A stretch of DNA of 64,000 nucleotides from Alloboseaceae bacterium BT-24-1 (GCA_025846845.1 JAOYTL010000006.1:1-64000); one strand, 5' to 3'. Positions 25,593 through 33,918 are shown, counted from the stretch's first letter. Program-made: numbers and translations. The notes: a model not told the origin generated them from the sequence alone.

Positions 25593-28500
25593 TGAGCCTC
25601 AATCTTTCCGCGATCGCTGTTCGCGAACGGGCCGTCACGCTGTTCTCCATCATCATGCTCGTCGCCGCTGGCGCTTACGCATTCGTCAAGCTCGGGCGGG
25701 CCGAGGATCCGAACTTCACCATCAAGACGCTGACCGTCACCTCCGTCTGGCCGGGTGCGACGGCGCGCGAGATGCAGGACCTGGTCGCCGAGCCGCTGGA
25801 GAAACGGATCCAGGAGCTCACCTGGTATGACCGCGTCGAGACGACGACGCGCCCCGGCTACGCCTATATGACGGTCAATTTGAAGGACGCCACTCCACCA
25901 TCGCAGGTACAGGAGGAGTTCTATCAGGCCCGTAAAAAAATTGCGGACGAGGCGCGCAACCTGCCGCCCGGCGTGCTCGGCCCCTTCGTCAACGACGAAT
26001 ATTCAGACGTTAGCTTTGCGCTCTACGCCCTGAAGGCCAAGGGCATGCCGATGCGGGAGCTGGCCCGGCAGGCCGAAACCATCCGCCAGGACCTTCTGCA
26101 TGTTCCTGGGGTCAAGAAGGTCAACATCCTGGGCGAACGTCCGGAGCAGATCTTCGTCGAATTTTCCTACACCAAGCTGGCGACTCTCGGCGTCTCGGCG
26201 CAGGACATCGTCGCCGCCCTGCAGCGGCAGAACGCCGTCACGCCGGCCGGCTCGATCGATACGAAAGGGCCGCGGGTCTTCATCCGGATCGACGGCGCTT
26301 ATGACAGCCTCCAGGCGATCGCCGACACGCCGATCGTCGCGGGCGGGCGCACGCTGAAACTATCCGACACCGCAGAGGTCCGCCGCGGCTACGAAGACCC
26401 GCCGAGCTTCGTCATCCGGCACCAGGGAGAGCCCACGATCATGCTCGCCGCCGTCATGCAGGAGGGCTGGGACGGTCTCGCGCTCGGAAAAGCGCTGGAG
26501 AACAAGACGGCCGCGATCGCCCAGACGCTGCCGCTCGGGATGACGCTCGACAAGGTGACGGATCAGGCGGTCAATATCTCCTCGGCCGTCGACGAATTCA
26601 TGATGAAGTTCGCGATGGCGCTTGGCGTGGTGCTGCTCGTCAGCCTGCTCAGCCTCGGCTGGCGTGTCGGCATCGTCGTGGCGGCGGCCATTCCGATCAC
26701 GCTGGCCGTCGTGTTCTTCATCATGCTGGAGACCGGCCGCTTCTTCGACCGCATCACGCTCGGCGCGCTCATCCTGGCACTCGGGCTTCTCGTCGACGAC
26801 GCCATCATCGCCATCGAGGTGATGGTCGTGAAGATGGAAGAGGGCATGGACCGCATCAAGGCGGCGGCCTATGCCTGGAGCCACACGGCCGCGCCCATGC
26901 TGTCGGGCACGCTGGTCACGATTGCGGGCTTCCTGCCGGTCGGCTTCGCGCGGTCGACCGCCGGCGAATACGCCGGTAACATCTTCTGGGTCGTCGGCTT
27001 CGCGCTGATCGTGTCCTGGATCGTAGCGGTCGTGTTTACGCCCTATCTCGGCGTCAAGATGCTGCCAGAGATCAAGCCGGTCGAAGGCGGCCACCACGCC
27101 ATCTATGACACCCCGAACTATCGGCGTCTGCGGCGGCTCATCACCTTCGCGGTCGATCACAAGTTCCGGACCTGCGCGATCGTTGGCATTGCTTTCGCGG
27201 CGTCGATCGTCGGCATGGGCGGCCTCAAGCAGCAGTTCTTTCCCACCTCCGACCGGCCCGAGGTGCTCGTCGAAATCCGCCTGCCGGAAGGCAGCAGCAT
27301 TGAGACGACCACCGGCGCGGTCGAAAAGGTCGAGCGCTGGCTCGAAAAGCAATCCGAGGCCAAGATCATCACCAGCTATGTCGGCCAAGGCGCCCCGCGC
27401 TTCTTCTTGGCGCTGTCGCCGGAGCTGCCCGATCCGGCCTTCGCCAAGATCGTCGTGCTGACACCGGATGCGCAGACGCGCGAGGCCCTGAAGCACAGGC
27501 TGCGCGACGCCGTATCGAACGGGCTTGCACCCGAAGCTTATGTCCGCGCCACGCAGTTCGTCTTCGGGCCTCCGTCGGTGTTCCCGGTCGAATTCCGCGT
27601 GACGGGACCCGATCCTTCCGAACTCTACCGGATCTCCGACAAGCCCCTGGAGATCATACGCGGGGTCGCCGACGTCAGGGAGGCGAACCGCGACTGGGGC
27701 AATCGCACGCCTGTGCTTCGCTTTGTCCCGGACCAGGATCGCCTGAACCTGATTGGCCTCTCCCCGGCGCAGGTAGGGCAGCAGCTCCAGTTCCTGCTTA
27801 CCGGTATCGTCGTCACCCAGGTCCGCGAGGACATCCGCAACGTGCCCGTCGTCGCGCGTAGCGCCGGTGGCGAGCGGCTGGACCCGACCCGTCTTGCCGA
27901 CTTCTCTCTGATGAGTCGGGATGGGCGACAGGTTCCGCTCGACCAGATCGGACATTCCGAGATCCGCCTGGAGGAGCCGATCCTGAAACGTCGCGACCGT
28001 GTGCCGACGATCACAGTCCGCTCGGAGATCAACGACGCGACCCAACCCCCCGAGGTCTCCAAGCAGGTCCTGACGGCGCTTCAGCCACTGATCGCTTCAC
28101 TTCCGGCTGGCTACCGCATCGACATGGGCGGCTCGATCGAAGAGGCAACGAAGGCGAACGATGCGCTCGGGAAGATCTTTCCACTCATGATCGCCGTCAC
28201 GTTGATCGTGGTGATGCTGCAGGTGCGATCATTCTCGATGATGACGATGGTGCTGCTGACCGCCCCGCTGGGTGTGATCGGTGTGGTCCCGACGCTGCTG
28301 GCTTTCAACCAGCCGTTCGGCTTCAACGCCATCCTCGGCCTGATCGGGCTGGCCGGCATCCTGATGCGCAACACGCTGATCCTGACCGACCAGATCAAGG
28401 AAAACCAGGCTGCTGGCCTCGACGACTATCACGCGGTCATCGAGGCAACGGTGCAGCGCACGCGGCCCGTAATCCTGACCGCACTCGCTGCGGTGCTCGC

Positions 28501-28750
28501 CTTCATCCCGCTGACGCACTCGGTATTCTGGGGATCGATGGCCTATACGCTGATCGGCGGCACCGCCGTCGGCACCGTGCTGATCCTGCTGTTCCTGCCT
28601 GCACTCTATGCCGCGTGGTTCAGGGTCAAACCGACCACGACCGAGAAGCGCGAGGCCTCGGCGGAGGAATTAGAGCCGAGAGCCCAAGGAAAGTCTATCA
28701 GCGAGGTGTCTTCGTTCGGCGGTTCCATGGGCGTCATACATCAGTGGTGA
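25592..28750 (+). CDS. RND multidrug efflux transporter permease
   Basis: Inner-membrane proton-driven pump of 1052 aa, the expected length for AcrB/MexB-type transporters. It has two homologous halves of six helices each and large periplasmic loops. The paired aspartates of the proton relay in helix 4 are present (LLVDDAIIAIE, D402/D403), as are motif GFALIVSWIVAVVFTPYLGV and the second-half GLIGLAGILMRNTLILTDQI. Outer-membrane channel gene is absent nearby, so an unlinked TolC-like protein would be needed. With the adaptor it forms a two-gene operon under the TetR operator. Substrate unknown; the FTPYLGVKMLP/NILMRN pattern is of the hydrophobe type. Confidence 0.95.
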   Translation: MSLNLSAIAVRERAVTLFSIIMLVAAGAYAFVKLGRAEDPNFTIKTLTVTSVWPGATAREMQDLVAEPLEKRIQELTWYDRVETTTRPGYAYMTVNLKDATPPSQVQEEFYQARKKIADEARNLPPGVLGPFVNDEYSDVSFALYALKAKGMPMRELARQAETIRQDLLHVPGVKKVNILGERPEQIFVEFSYTKLATLGVSAQDIVAALQRQNAVTPAGSIDTKGPRVFIRIDGAYDSLQAIADTPIVAGGRTLKLSDTAEVRRGYEDPPSFVIRHQGEPTIMLAAVMQEGWDGLALGKALENKTAAIAQTLPLGMTLDKVTDQAVNISSAVDEFMMKFAMALGVVLLVSLLSLGWRVGIVVAAAIPITLAVVFFIMLETGRFFDRITLGALILALGLLVDDAIIAIEVMVVKMEEGMDRIKAAAYAWSHTAAPMLSGTLVTIAGFLPVGFARSTAGEYAGNIFWVVGFALIVSWIVAVVFTPYLGVKMLPEIKPVEGGHHAIYDTPNYRRLRRLITFAVDHKFRTCAIVGIAFAASIVGMGGLKQQFFPTSDRPEVLVEIRLPEGSSIETTTGAVEKVERWLEKQSEAKIITSYVGQGAPRFFLALSPELPDPAFAKIVVLTPDAQTREALKHRLRDAVSNGLAPEAYVRATQFVFGPPSVFPVEFRVTGPDPSELYRISDKPLEIIRGVADVREANRDWGNRTPVLRFVPDQDRLNLIGLSPAQVGQQLQFLLTGIVVTQVREDIRNVPVVARSAGGERLDPTRLADFSLMSRDGRQVPLDQIGHSEIRLEEPILKRRDRVPTITVRSEINDATQPPEVSKQVLTALQPLIASLPAGYRIDMGGSIEEATKANDALGKIFPLMIAVTLIVVMLQVRSFSMMTMVLLTAPLGVIGVVPTLLAFNQPFGFNAILGLIGLAGILMRNTLILTDQIKENQAAGLDDYHAVIEATVQRTRPVILTALAAVLAFIPLTHSVFWGSMAYTLIGGTAVGTVLILLFLPALYAAWFRVKPTTTEKREASAEELEPRAQGKSISEVSSFGGSMGVIHQW

Positions 28751-28949
28751 CCTCGCGCGGCGGCCTTGCGCCCTCCGAGAACACGCCCCGAATGAAGCCC
28801 CTCGAAACGGATCGGTCGGCATCCGCCAGCACGATCTTCAACGTCTCGTAGGTCACCCGCAGGGCCGCGCGTTCGCTGCCATGCGCATCGATCAATTCGA
28901 CGAGCTCCCACTCCAATTCGTCGCGCTCCGGCAATGGCTCGGCTGACAT
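28734..28949 (-). CDS. Small hypothetical protein (71 aa)
   Basis: Acidic 71-residue protein that starts at MSAEPLPERDELEWELVELI (ATG at 28949) and continues DAHGSERAALRVTYETLKIV, DADRSVSRGFIRG. The frame is open further upstream but only with histidine- and arginine-rich text. The pattern is helical throughout and may form a dimer. It overlaps the end of the RND gene by 17 bases in convergent orientation. I recall similar small proteins in Bosea and relatives, without any known role. Confidence 0.6.
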   Translation of the reverse strand: MSAEPLPERDELEWELVELIDAHGSERAALRVTYETLKIVLADADRSVSRGFIRGVFSEGARPPREVTTDV

Positions 28950-29204
28950 GCTTCGCGGGTGGTGGCGCAGCGGAAGACGGTGCAGCACCATCCTTCGAAG
29001 GTTATGTCATGGCTACCGCTGCCCGATCGGGCAACCAAATCGGCCAGTAAGCAAGCTTTCCGAACATCGGCATCGGGTCCAGCTCCCCTACGACTAGGCA
29101 GCTTGCTGAACCGCCCAAAAGCGGACCTTCCCTGTGACCGCAAACGGCCAATTTCGGTCGCTGCCCAACGGGCAGCGAATGTCCGACTTGGGTCGCAAGC
29201 GGAC

Positions 29205-29798
29205 CTAGCTGCCGTTGTCGACCTGTCGATTTCGGATGAAGAAGCTCAACAGGTTCGCGTAACCGCGAGCGTCGTCTATTGCCCGATGGGTATGTTCGAC
29301 ATCGCCGAGCCATTGAGGCGGATAATCCTTCACATCGCATTGCCAATGATCACGCCCGGTGCTTCCGGCAACCATGGACATCAGGCAAAGCGGAGCGTGT
29401 CGAAAGAGCCTATCAGAAATCCATGGTCCCTCCAGCAAAGGCCTTCCAATAAATCGCCTCAAATAGAAATCGAACCATGGCCCATCCAGGCTAATAGGGT
29501 GCGCGGCAAATATGGGTTGGCCATCGAAGGACCTGACCCAGCCAACGAAGCGTTCAATAACACGATCGGCAGGTTCCGGATTGTTGGTCGCTGCGGCCCA
29601 TGCATCAGGGTGTATTTGCCAGAACGCCAAAATGTCCGGATCAGCTACGGCGCCATCGAGAGGTTTTAGGACGGCTTCAAACTCGCCCAATTTGGAACCC
29701 TCCGCGGAAACCGCGACCGAACCAAAAGATAGCATGGAGTTCTGGCCGGGCGTCGGTCCATCGAATTCGCAATCGGTAACGACATAGAACTGCGCCAT
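29205..29798 (-). CDS. DEDD-type 3'-5' exonuclease
   Basis: Exonuclease of 197 aa with the DnaQ/RNase T fold. Motif I is VVTDCEFDG (Asp-x-Glu), motif II is in AHPISLDGPWFDFYL, and motif III is HTHRAIDDARGYANLL, where the His and last Asp are the DEDDh residues. GGGGGAGC precedes the ATG. Substrate could be DNA or RNA. The next gene upstream in the same direction is an LigD-type DNA ligase, about 35 bases away, so the pair may share an operon and a repair role. Confidence 0.88.
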   Translation of the reverse strand: MAQFYVVTDCEFDGPTPGQNSMLSFGSVAVSAEGSKLGEFEAVLKPLDGAVADPDILAFWQIHPDAWAAATNNPEPADRVIERFVGWVRSFDGQPIFAAHPISLDGPWFDFYLRRFIGRPLLEGPWISDRLFRHAPLCLMSMVAGSTGRDHWQCDVKDYPPQWLGDVEHTHRAIDDARGYANLLSFFIRNRQVDNGS

Positions 29799-29832
29799 TG
29801 CTCCCCCTGAGTCGCTCAGCCATTCTCAACGC

Positions 29833-30876
29833 TCAGCCCACACGGTAGACCGGCGCCTCGTCCGCATTCTCGCGCAGCCCCTTGAACGAGGCGTGGCGCA
29901 ACTTCTCGTCATGCGTCCAGCCGCGATAAGCAATCTCGGCCGCGAGCTTCGGCTTCACCCAGACGACCCTCTTATCGGCAATGCCGCGCGCCGCGGGCGA
30001 GGCTGCCGTGACCCGGTCGAGCTGCTTGCGAAGGGCAGTCGCGCTGGTGTGCGTGAAGCCCGTGCCGACGCTGCCGACATAGTTCAAGCCGTAGTTTCCG
30101 TGCCCCGCCAGCAGCAGCCGGCCGACGCCGCCCAGCGCCGCGCTGGATGGCTCGTAGCCGATAATCAGGAAGGTGTCGGACTGGATGCATTTGATCTTGA
30201 GCCAGTCGCCGCCGCGGCCGGGGCGATAGGGCGCGTCGCGGCGCTTGGCGATGATGCCCTCCAACCCGAACTTGCAAGCGCTCGCCAGAAACTCGGCGCC
30301 ATCCGCTTCGACCTCCTCGCTGAGTCGGATCGCGCCGCTTTCATGGTCGATCAGATCCTCGAGCATCTGCCGTCGCTCGATCAAGGCCATGCAGGTCAGG
30401 GCGCGTCCGTCGAGATAGAGCAGATCGAAGGCGAAGAGCATGGCGCGCTCAGCCTTGGCCTTTCCGCCACGTCCGCCGAGAGCCTGCTGCAGCAGTCCGA
30501 AATCGGCGCGGCCGGCCTCATCGAGCACCACCGCCTCGCCGTCGAGGATGAAGCTGCCAGCGTCGAGCTCTGCCGCCTCAGCCGCGATCGATGGGAAGCG
30601 GTGCGTCCAGTCATGGCCGCCGCGGGTGATGATCCGCACGCCAGAGGCATCACGATGGACGGCCAGGCGGTAGCCGTCCCACTTGACCTCAAACGCCCAA
30701 TCCGGCCCCGCCGGCGCCTTCGACTGCAGGAGAGCGAGACAAGGCTCGATCCGTGCCGGCATTGGGTCGGCGACAAGATCGGGACTGGCAGCGCCGCGCC
30801 GCGGTTTGACGGGTGCGCTTCGTAGCGCCTCGCCGGTAGCCATAGCCTTCAGGACACGACGCGGCTGCCTCGCCAT
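29833..30876 (-). CDS. LigD-type ATP-dependent DNA ligase (ligase domain only)
   Basis: ATP-dependent DNA ligase (347 aa from MARQPRRVLK) with the adenylation domain and oligonucleotide-binding domain of the LigD family. The catalytic lysine is in FEVKWDGYRLAVH (about Lys65), followed by RFPSIAAEAAELDAGSFILD, GEAVVLDE, and motif IV/V region FGLEGIIAKRRDAPYRPGRG and DWLKIKC. The polymerase and 3'-phosphoesterase domains of complete LigD are absent, and no Ku gene is nearby, so non-homologous end joining would need other loci. ATG at 30876 has no good ribosome site. Confidence 0.9.
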   Translation of the reverse strand: MARQPRRVLKAMATGEALRSAPVKPRRGAASPDLVADPMPARIEPCLALLQSKAPAGPDWAFEVKWDGYRLAVHRDASGVRIITRGGHDWTHRFPSIAAEAAELDAGSFILDGEAVVLDEAGRADFGLLQQALGGRGGKAKAERAMLFAFDLLYLDGRALTCMALIERRQMLEDLIDHESGAIRLSEEVEADGAEFLASACKFGLEGIIAKRRDAPYRPGRGGDWLKIKCIQSDTFLIIGYEPSSAALGGVGRLLLAGHGNYGLNYVGSVGTGFTHTSATALRKQLDRVTAASPAARGIADKRVVWVKPKLAAEIAYRGWTHDEKLRHASFKGLRENADEAPVYRVG

Positions 30877-31072
30877 ACTCAACACCACACAACGCAACAG
30901 AACTGGCGATTCAACGTTAGCGGAGGAGTGTCGTTCCTGAGCCGGGAAAAGATTCAAAAGGACAGGATGCAGGGCTTGCGAGGAGGCGAATGAATACCAA
31001 AATCAATCCCCGCCCTCAGAGAAAATGAGGGCAAAAGTCCCGGATCCATGTTGCTTTTCGGAGGATATGGCT

Positions 31073-31414
31073 ATGGCAACGTTCCCACTTCGCCGCCGAA
31101 ACAGCGGGGGCTTGCAGTCGAAAAATTCAGACCACTTCGAACGACCCGTCGTGATCCTGGTCGGGCTAGGTCATCCAGCGGCAATCTCGTCGATCATGGA
31201 GGCCTATATGTTTTTGGTCGACTGGCCGCCCAGCAAGCGCGACCCTGCTCATCAGTTCGCGATAAAGGCCTGCCTTGCTGCGATGCGAGGTGAGGTCGAG
31301 GCAGAAACCGTCCGGGGCATCTTTGCGACGCTCGCGGAGAAGTATGACATCTTGGCACCAGATGCCGTCGCGTTCACAGCGCCCTACAAGGAAGGTCCGC
31401 AGGGATGCGCCTAA
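31073..31414 (+). CDS. DUF982 protein
   Basis: Hyphomicrobiales-specific protein of 113 aa with DUF982 of unknown function. GGAGG lies about eight bases before ATG at 31073 (MATFPLRRRN); an ATG two codons earlier is too close to it. The domain begins at FERPVVILVGLGHPAAISSI with the A-Y-L-x-x-WP pattern (AYMFLVDWPPSKRDPAHQFA), then KACLAAMRGEVEAETVRGIF. DUF982 genes occur in many copies in rhizobia, often near small ORFs. A hairpin terminator follows at 31425. Confidence 0.85.
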   Translation: MATFPLRRRNSGGLQSKNSDHFERPVVILVGLGHPAAISSIMEAYMFLVDWPPSKRDPAHQFAIKACLAAMRGEVEAETVRGIFATLAEKYDILAPDAVAFTAPYKEGPQGCA

Positions 31415-31424
31415 GTCGCTCTTG

Positions 31425-31445
31425 CCCGGCCTGAATTAGGCCGGG
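31425..31445 (+). terminator. Terminator hairpin after the DUF982 gene
   Basis: Perfect stem CCCGGCCT (31425-31432) with AGGCCGGG (31438-31445), loop GAATT, 10 bases past the stop codon. No strong T-run follows, so termination efficiency is uncertain. Confidence 0.65.
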
Positions 31446-31480
31446 TTCACCTTCAACAGTCCGGGCCATTGGAGAAGGCC

Positions 31481-31693
31481 ATGACGAGGAAACCCGCGCT
31501 GCTTTTTCAAGTAGTCGATATCGCGAGCATAACCGTGAGCGACAATCCGATCGAGGGAGCCATTCTGCGATTCACTATGGATGGCGAGCTGAACGACCTT
31601 GAGCTCAAGTTGCCTGCCGTGACGGTTGCTCGATTGCAGACCCTGCTGCTCGAAGCTGATGCGCAGCAGGCGAATTTGGTGACGACGCAGTAG
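31481..31693 (+). CDS. Small hypothetical protein (70 aa)
   Basis: Starts MTRKPALLFQVVDIASITVS at 31481 with GGAGAAGG just upstream; the frame extends 12 bases further. The protein is a short beta-sheet (AILRFTMDGELNDLELKLPA) followed by a helix (VARLQTLLLEADAQQ), the same layout as the ORF at 4067, with no long identity. It lies between a DUF982 gene and another small ORF transcribed in the same direction, in a region of small genes. Function is unknown. Confidence 0.6.
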   Translation: MTRKPALLFQVVDIASITVSDNPIEGAILRFTMDGELNDLELKLPAVTVARLQTLLLEADAQQANLVTTQ

Positions 31694-31750
31694 GTGGAAC
31701 GTCAAGGATGCCTAGCGGTTGAGCCTCTATCAGTTGCGTTGGAGGTTGTC

Positions 31751-31984
31751 ATGCGTACCCAGCCGAAGCGATCCAGGCTAAATGACAAGGTCGCAGCTCA
31801 CCTCAATCCAGCCCATCTGAAGCTCTATCGCGAGTTCTGCCAGGACGAGGAGGGCAACCGCTACAGCGTCATCGTCTATCGGCCATTCCCCGATCTGAAC
31901 GTCACACGTTACGAGCTTGAGGACGGCACGCCGGTGCGCTTCATCGACGATTGCTTGTTCGAAATTGAAGCGACAGGCAAGTAG
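31751..31984 (+). CDS. Small hypothetical protein (77 aa)
   Basis: GGAGG sits five bases before ATG at 31751, giving MRTQPKRSRLNDKVAAHLNP. A basic leader is followed by FCQDEEGNRYSVIVYRPFPD and YELEDGTPVRFIDDCLFEIE, an alternating strand pattern with acidic loops that suggests a small beta domain. I do not recognise the family. It lies 57 bases after the preceding ORF in the same direction, so they are probably transcribed together. Confidence 0.6.
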   Translation: MRTQPKRSRLNDKVAAHLNPAHLKLYREFCQDEEGNRYSVIVYRPFPDLNVTRYELEDGTPVRFIDDCLFEIEATGK

Positions 31985-32012
31985 CTCACGCGGTGCCCCT
32001 GATGCCACGCTC

Positions 32013-32075
32013 GTGATTTGGGGGGCGTTCATCGCCGCCATCCTTACCGCAATCGGGATGGCCTCCTTTCGATAG
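32013..32075 (+). CDS. Possible 20-residue membrane peptide
   Basis: GTG at 32013 opens a tiny frame reading MIWGAFIAAILTAIGMASFR and ending in TAG. It is almost entirely hydrophobic with an Arg at the end, as in small inner-membrane proteins, and lies just before another very small membrane ORF. There is no strong ribosome site (nothing purine-rich at the right distance), so this is a weak call. Confidence 0.25.
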   Translation: MIWGAFIAAILTAIGMASFR

Positions 32076-32084
32076 GAGGCAGCC

Positions 32085-32192
32085 GTGGAAACGACCATGT
32101 GGACGCTTGCGACCATCGGCGTCGTCATTGCAGTTCTAGTCGCCTACTTCCTTGCGGTGTACCGGGTAACGCGAACCGACGACGACAAATGA
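32085..32192 (+). CDS. 35-residue single-helix membrane protein
   Basis: A GTG start at 32085 follows AGGAGG by five bases, a strong ribosome site. The frame gives METTMWTLATIGVVIAVLVA, then YFLAVYRVTRTDDDK: one membrane helix with a basic/acidic cytoplasmic tail. Its TGA overlaps an ATG (ATGA) of a further short frame. Size and layout resemble known small regulatory membrane peptides, but function is unknown. It was too short for ordinary gene calling and rests on the ribosome site and hydrophobic pattern. Confidence 0.6.
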   Translation: METTMWTLATIGVVIAVLVAYFLAVYRVTRTDDDK

Positions 32193-32238
32193 CCACAATG
32201 TCCTACCGCGCCACATGGTCGGGAGAGTGGAAGCACGA

Positions 32239-32364
32239 ATGCGAGATCTTTTTCTCACCGGACTTTCACCGGAGAAGCTTCGGGCGATGCTAGCTGACAG
32301 GCGCTTCCAAAGTGTGGCTGAGTTTTTCTGCTTCGACCGCCACAAAAATACCTTGCCCCGATGA
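32239..32364 (+). CDS. Possible 41-residue small protein
   Basis: ATG at 32239, preceded by GGGAGAG, opens MRDLFLTGLSPEKLRAMLAD and ends with RRFQSVAEFFCFDRHKNTLP R. The text is protein-like, with a LSPEKLRAMLADRRF helix typical of small DNA- or protein-binding folds. A GTG 12 bases upstream is an alternative start. It overlaps the end of a 34-residue frame (32189-32293) that starts with the ATGA of the previous gene. Weak to moderate support. Confidence 0.4.
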   Translation: MRDLFLTGLSPEKLRAMLADRRFQSVAEFFCFDRHKNTLPR

Positions 32365-32418
32365 GTAGAATCATCGAGCTGATTGAGGTTGAACGTGTAT
32401 TCAAAGTGAGAAAAAGAA

Positions 32419-32865
32419 ATGTCAGAAGATGATCAGGACGTTGTCGCCCTCGCAGCCCATATCGTGTCGGCTTTCGTGGCGAACAACAGCGTGCCGCAAA
32501 CTGACTTGGCCGCTTTGATTGCTAGCACGCATGCAGCGCTGGCTGGCCTTGGGCAACCTCAGGCTCCCGCACCTGAAGAGAAGGCAGCGCCTGCGGTGTC
32601 CATCAAGAAATCCATCACATCAGATTATTTGATCTGCCTTGAAGACGGAAAGAAGTTCAAGTCGTTGAAGCGTCACCTGCGAACAGCGTTCGCTATGACG
32701 CCGGAAGTGTACCGCGCCAAATGGGGGCTTCCGCCTGATTATCCGATGGTCGCGCCGAACTATGCCGAGGAGCGCTCGCAGCTCGCCAAGAGGATTGGCC
32801 TCGGCCTGCAGCGTCGCAAGACTCCGCCTGCTCCAGTATCTGCGCCGGCTAAGCGGGCACGCTAA
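32419..32865 (+). CDS. mucR: MucR/Ros-family zinc-finger regulator
   Basis: Transcription regulator of 148 aa of the Ros/MucR family, which controls exopolysaccharide, motility, cell cycle and symbiosis or virulence genes by binding AT-rich sites and often silencing horizontally gained DNA. The zinc-binding region is YLICLEDGKKFKSLKRHLRT with the typical TPEVYRAKWGLPPDYPMVAP following. The first Cys and the His pair are kept, while the second Cys is replaced (CLEDG instead of CLxC), as in several MucR homologues. It lies within a run of small ORFs and is not the only MucR expected in such a genome. Confidence 0.9.
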   Translation: MSEDDQDVVALAAHIVSAFVANNSVPQTDLAALIASTHAALAGLGQPQAPAPEEKAAPAVSIKKSITSDYLICLEDGKKFKSLKRHLRTAFAMTPEVYRAKWGLPPDYPMVAPNYAEERSQLAKRIGLGLQRRKTPPAPVSAPAKRAR

Positions 32866-32944
32866 GCCGTAAGCTTAGACTAAATGGCGGTGAACTAGAT
32901 TTCGATCAGCTCGCTGCCCGAGGCGACTGGTGCGCCGCTAGTTT

Positions 32945-33229
32945 AGTTTTGCGCAACGGCCGAGTGCTTACCAGCGGATGCAGCCTCTAGGACAATTGTC
33001 ATTAGCTCTGCTGCATGACCTAGCGCAGTTAGGTTGAGGATTTCCAGCGCGGGAAAAAATCCTGCGGACAAAAACACTGCTCCCACGATTGCCGGCCGAG
33101 TGCGCGCAGCGCGACACCTTCGGTTTCTTTCTCCAGAGGTGGGAGCGCCCGTATCACCCGCGCCCCAATATGCCCAGCCACAATACGGTCGAGGAAAATA
33201 ACAGCGATCAAAGTCAAAACCCAAGACAC
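32945..33229 (-). pseudogene. Frameshifted small membrane protein
   Basis: A minus-strand frame from GTG 33229 reads MSWVLTLIAVIFLDRIVAGH then VALRALGRQSWEQCFCPQDFF, and stops at 33029. At a run of six T near 33055 the adjacent frame continues in the same style as ALEILNLTALGHAAELMTIV and ends KHSAVAQN at 32945. With seven T the pieces join, giving about 95 residues with one membrane helix. No family recognised. It is either a pseudogene or has a homopolymer error. Confidence 0.4.
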
Positions 33230-33279
33230 CGCAAAAGGCCCAGCCCGGCCCGCGAGAGCGAGTCCGGGTGAAACTAAAG

Positions 33280-33309
33280 AAGCCCCGCCGGATCGAGCCG
33301 ACGGGGCTT
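33280..33309. terminator. Bidirectional terminator-like hairpin
   Basis: AAGCCCCG (33280-33287) pairs with CGGGGCTT (33302-33309); further CGG/CCG pairs extend it. It is followed by AAAAATGG on the plus strand and, on the minus strand, by CTTTAGTTTC. It is one of a series of AGCCCCGCC hairpins in this island. Confidence 0.6.
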
Positions 33310-33314
33310 AAAAA

Positions 33315-33405
33315 TGGATGCCTCTCGCCGGCACGTGGCTGGGGAGCGACTGGATCAGCGAGAGGCATGGCGCTCGTTGAAGAGCACCGTGCTCAGGCTA
33401 GCAGG
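33315..33405 (+). repeat. Dispersed double-hairpin palindromic unit E
   Basis: A diverged copy of the repeat family: GCCTCTCGCCG (33320-33330), then CAGCGAGAGGCATGGCGCTCGTTG (the shared core; not all pairs match), and GGCTAGCAGGC at 33397 where other units have AGCTAGCACGC. It lies about 45 bases before unit B in the same orientation. Confidence 0.7.
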
Positions 33406-33421
33406 CTGGCTGAAAAGGAAA

Positions 33422-33449
33422 AGCCCCGCGTGGTCGAGCCGAAGGGGCT
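33422..33449. terminator. AGCCCC hairpin
   Basis: AGCCCC (33422-33427) pairs with GGGGCT (33444-33449) across a GC-rich loop; AAAAGGAA lies upstream. A terminator-like stem on either strand, and also part of the linker between palindromic units E and B. Confidence 0.45.
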
Positions 33450-33555
33450 GAATTTCTGCCTCTCGCCGATGGGACGCTTGGGGCGGCTGGGGTTGCTGAC
33501 CACCGGCGAGAGGCACGGCGCTGGTTGGGGGAGCGCCACCCTGAAGCTAGCACGC
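33450..33555 (+). repeat. Dispersed double-hairpin palindromic unit B
   Basis: The best match to unit A, in the opposite orientation. It begins GAATTTCTGCCTCTCGCCGA (33450-33469), has ACCGGCGAGAGGC (33503 on) as the right arm, then GGCGCTGGTTGGGGGAGCGCC as a second hairpin with GGCGCT/AGCGCC arms, and ends AAGCTAGCACGC. The gap near it has no other gene. Confidence 0.85.
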
Positions 33556-33602
33556 AATGCGAGGACAGAAAGCCTTTCACGTGGCAGCAGGCAGGGCTGG
33601 GA

Positions 33603-33817
33603 TTACGCTGCTCGTCGGAATCGCTCGACGGCTAGGCGTGCGAGGTCATCCTCGTCCTTAGCATTGGCAACCAAGCTAGCGACGATGTACGCGAGCGGGT
33701 TCGTTCTCGCTCGTTGAATGGATCCTGCAAGGTCAACCGGACTTCATTCCAGGCAGCATCGAGCGCCGCGCCCGCCCGGGCAAGTTCAACCGGGTCCGTC
33801 AGTGATGAGAGTGGCAT
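33603..33817 (-). pseudogene. Frameshifted copy 1 of a 71-aa paralogue family
   Basis: Start MPLSSLTDPVELARAGAALD at 33817, with GGGGGAAGGAC before ATG, continuing AAWNEVRLTLQDPFNERERT. After this the frame changes and the adjacent frame carries PLAYIVASLVANAKDEDDLA and RLAVERFRRAA, then TAA at 33603. Compared with the intact copy at 34992 one base is missing after the ERERT codons (ACC C-G CTC versus ACG CAT CTC). Family function is unknown; the pattern is helical. Confidence 0.75.
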
Positions 33818-33893
33818 GTCCTTCCCCCATGCATCGTCATTAACCGGCGGAAGATTTAGTGCACTTTCGGCCTTCGGCAAGAGGCAACAAAAA

Positions 33894-33918
33894 GCCCCGC
33901 CGGCGTGTGCCGGCGGGG
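33894..33918 (-). terminator. Strong minus-strand terminator
   Basis: Perfect 10-bp stem CCCCGCCGGC (33895-33904) with GCCGGCGGGG (33909-33918), loop GTGT. On the minus strand it is followed by CTTTTTGTTG, a typical terminator tail, for transcripts arriving from the region of 34 kb. Confidence 0.8.

Noticed and set aside
26360..28045. 561-residue minus-strand ORF inside the RND transporter gene
   Set aside because: Charged low-information text, complementary to a gene with a certain assignment.
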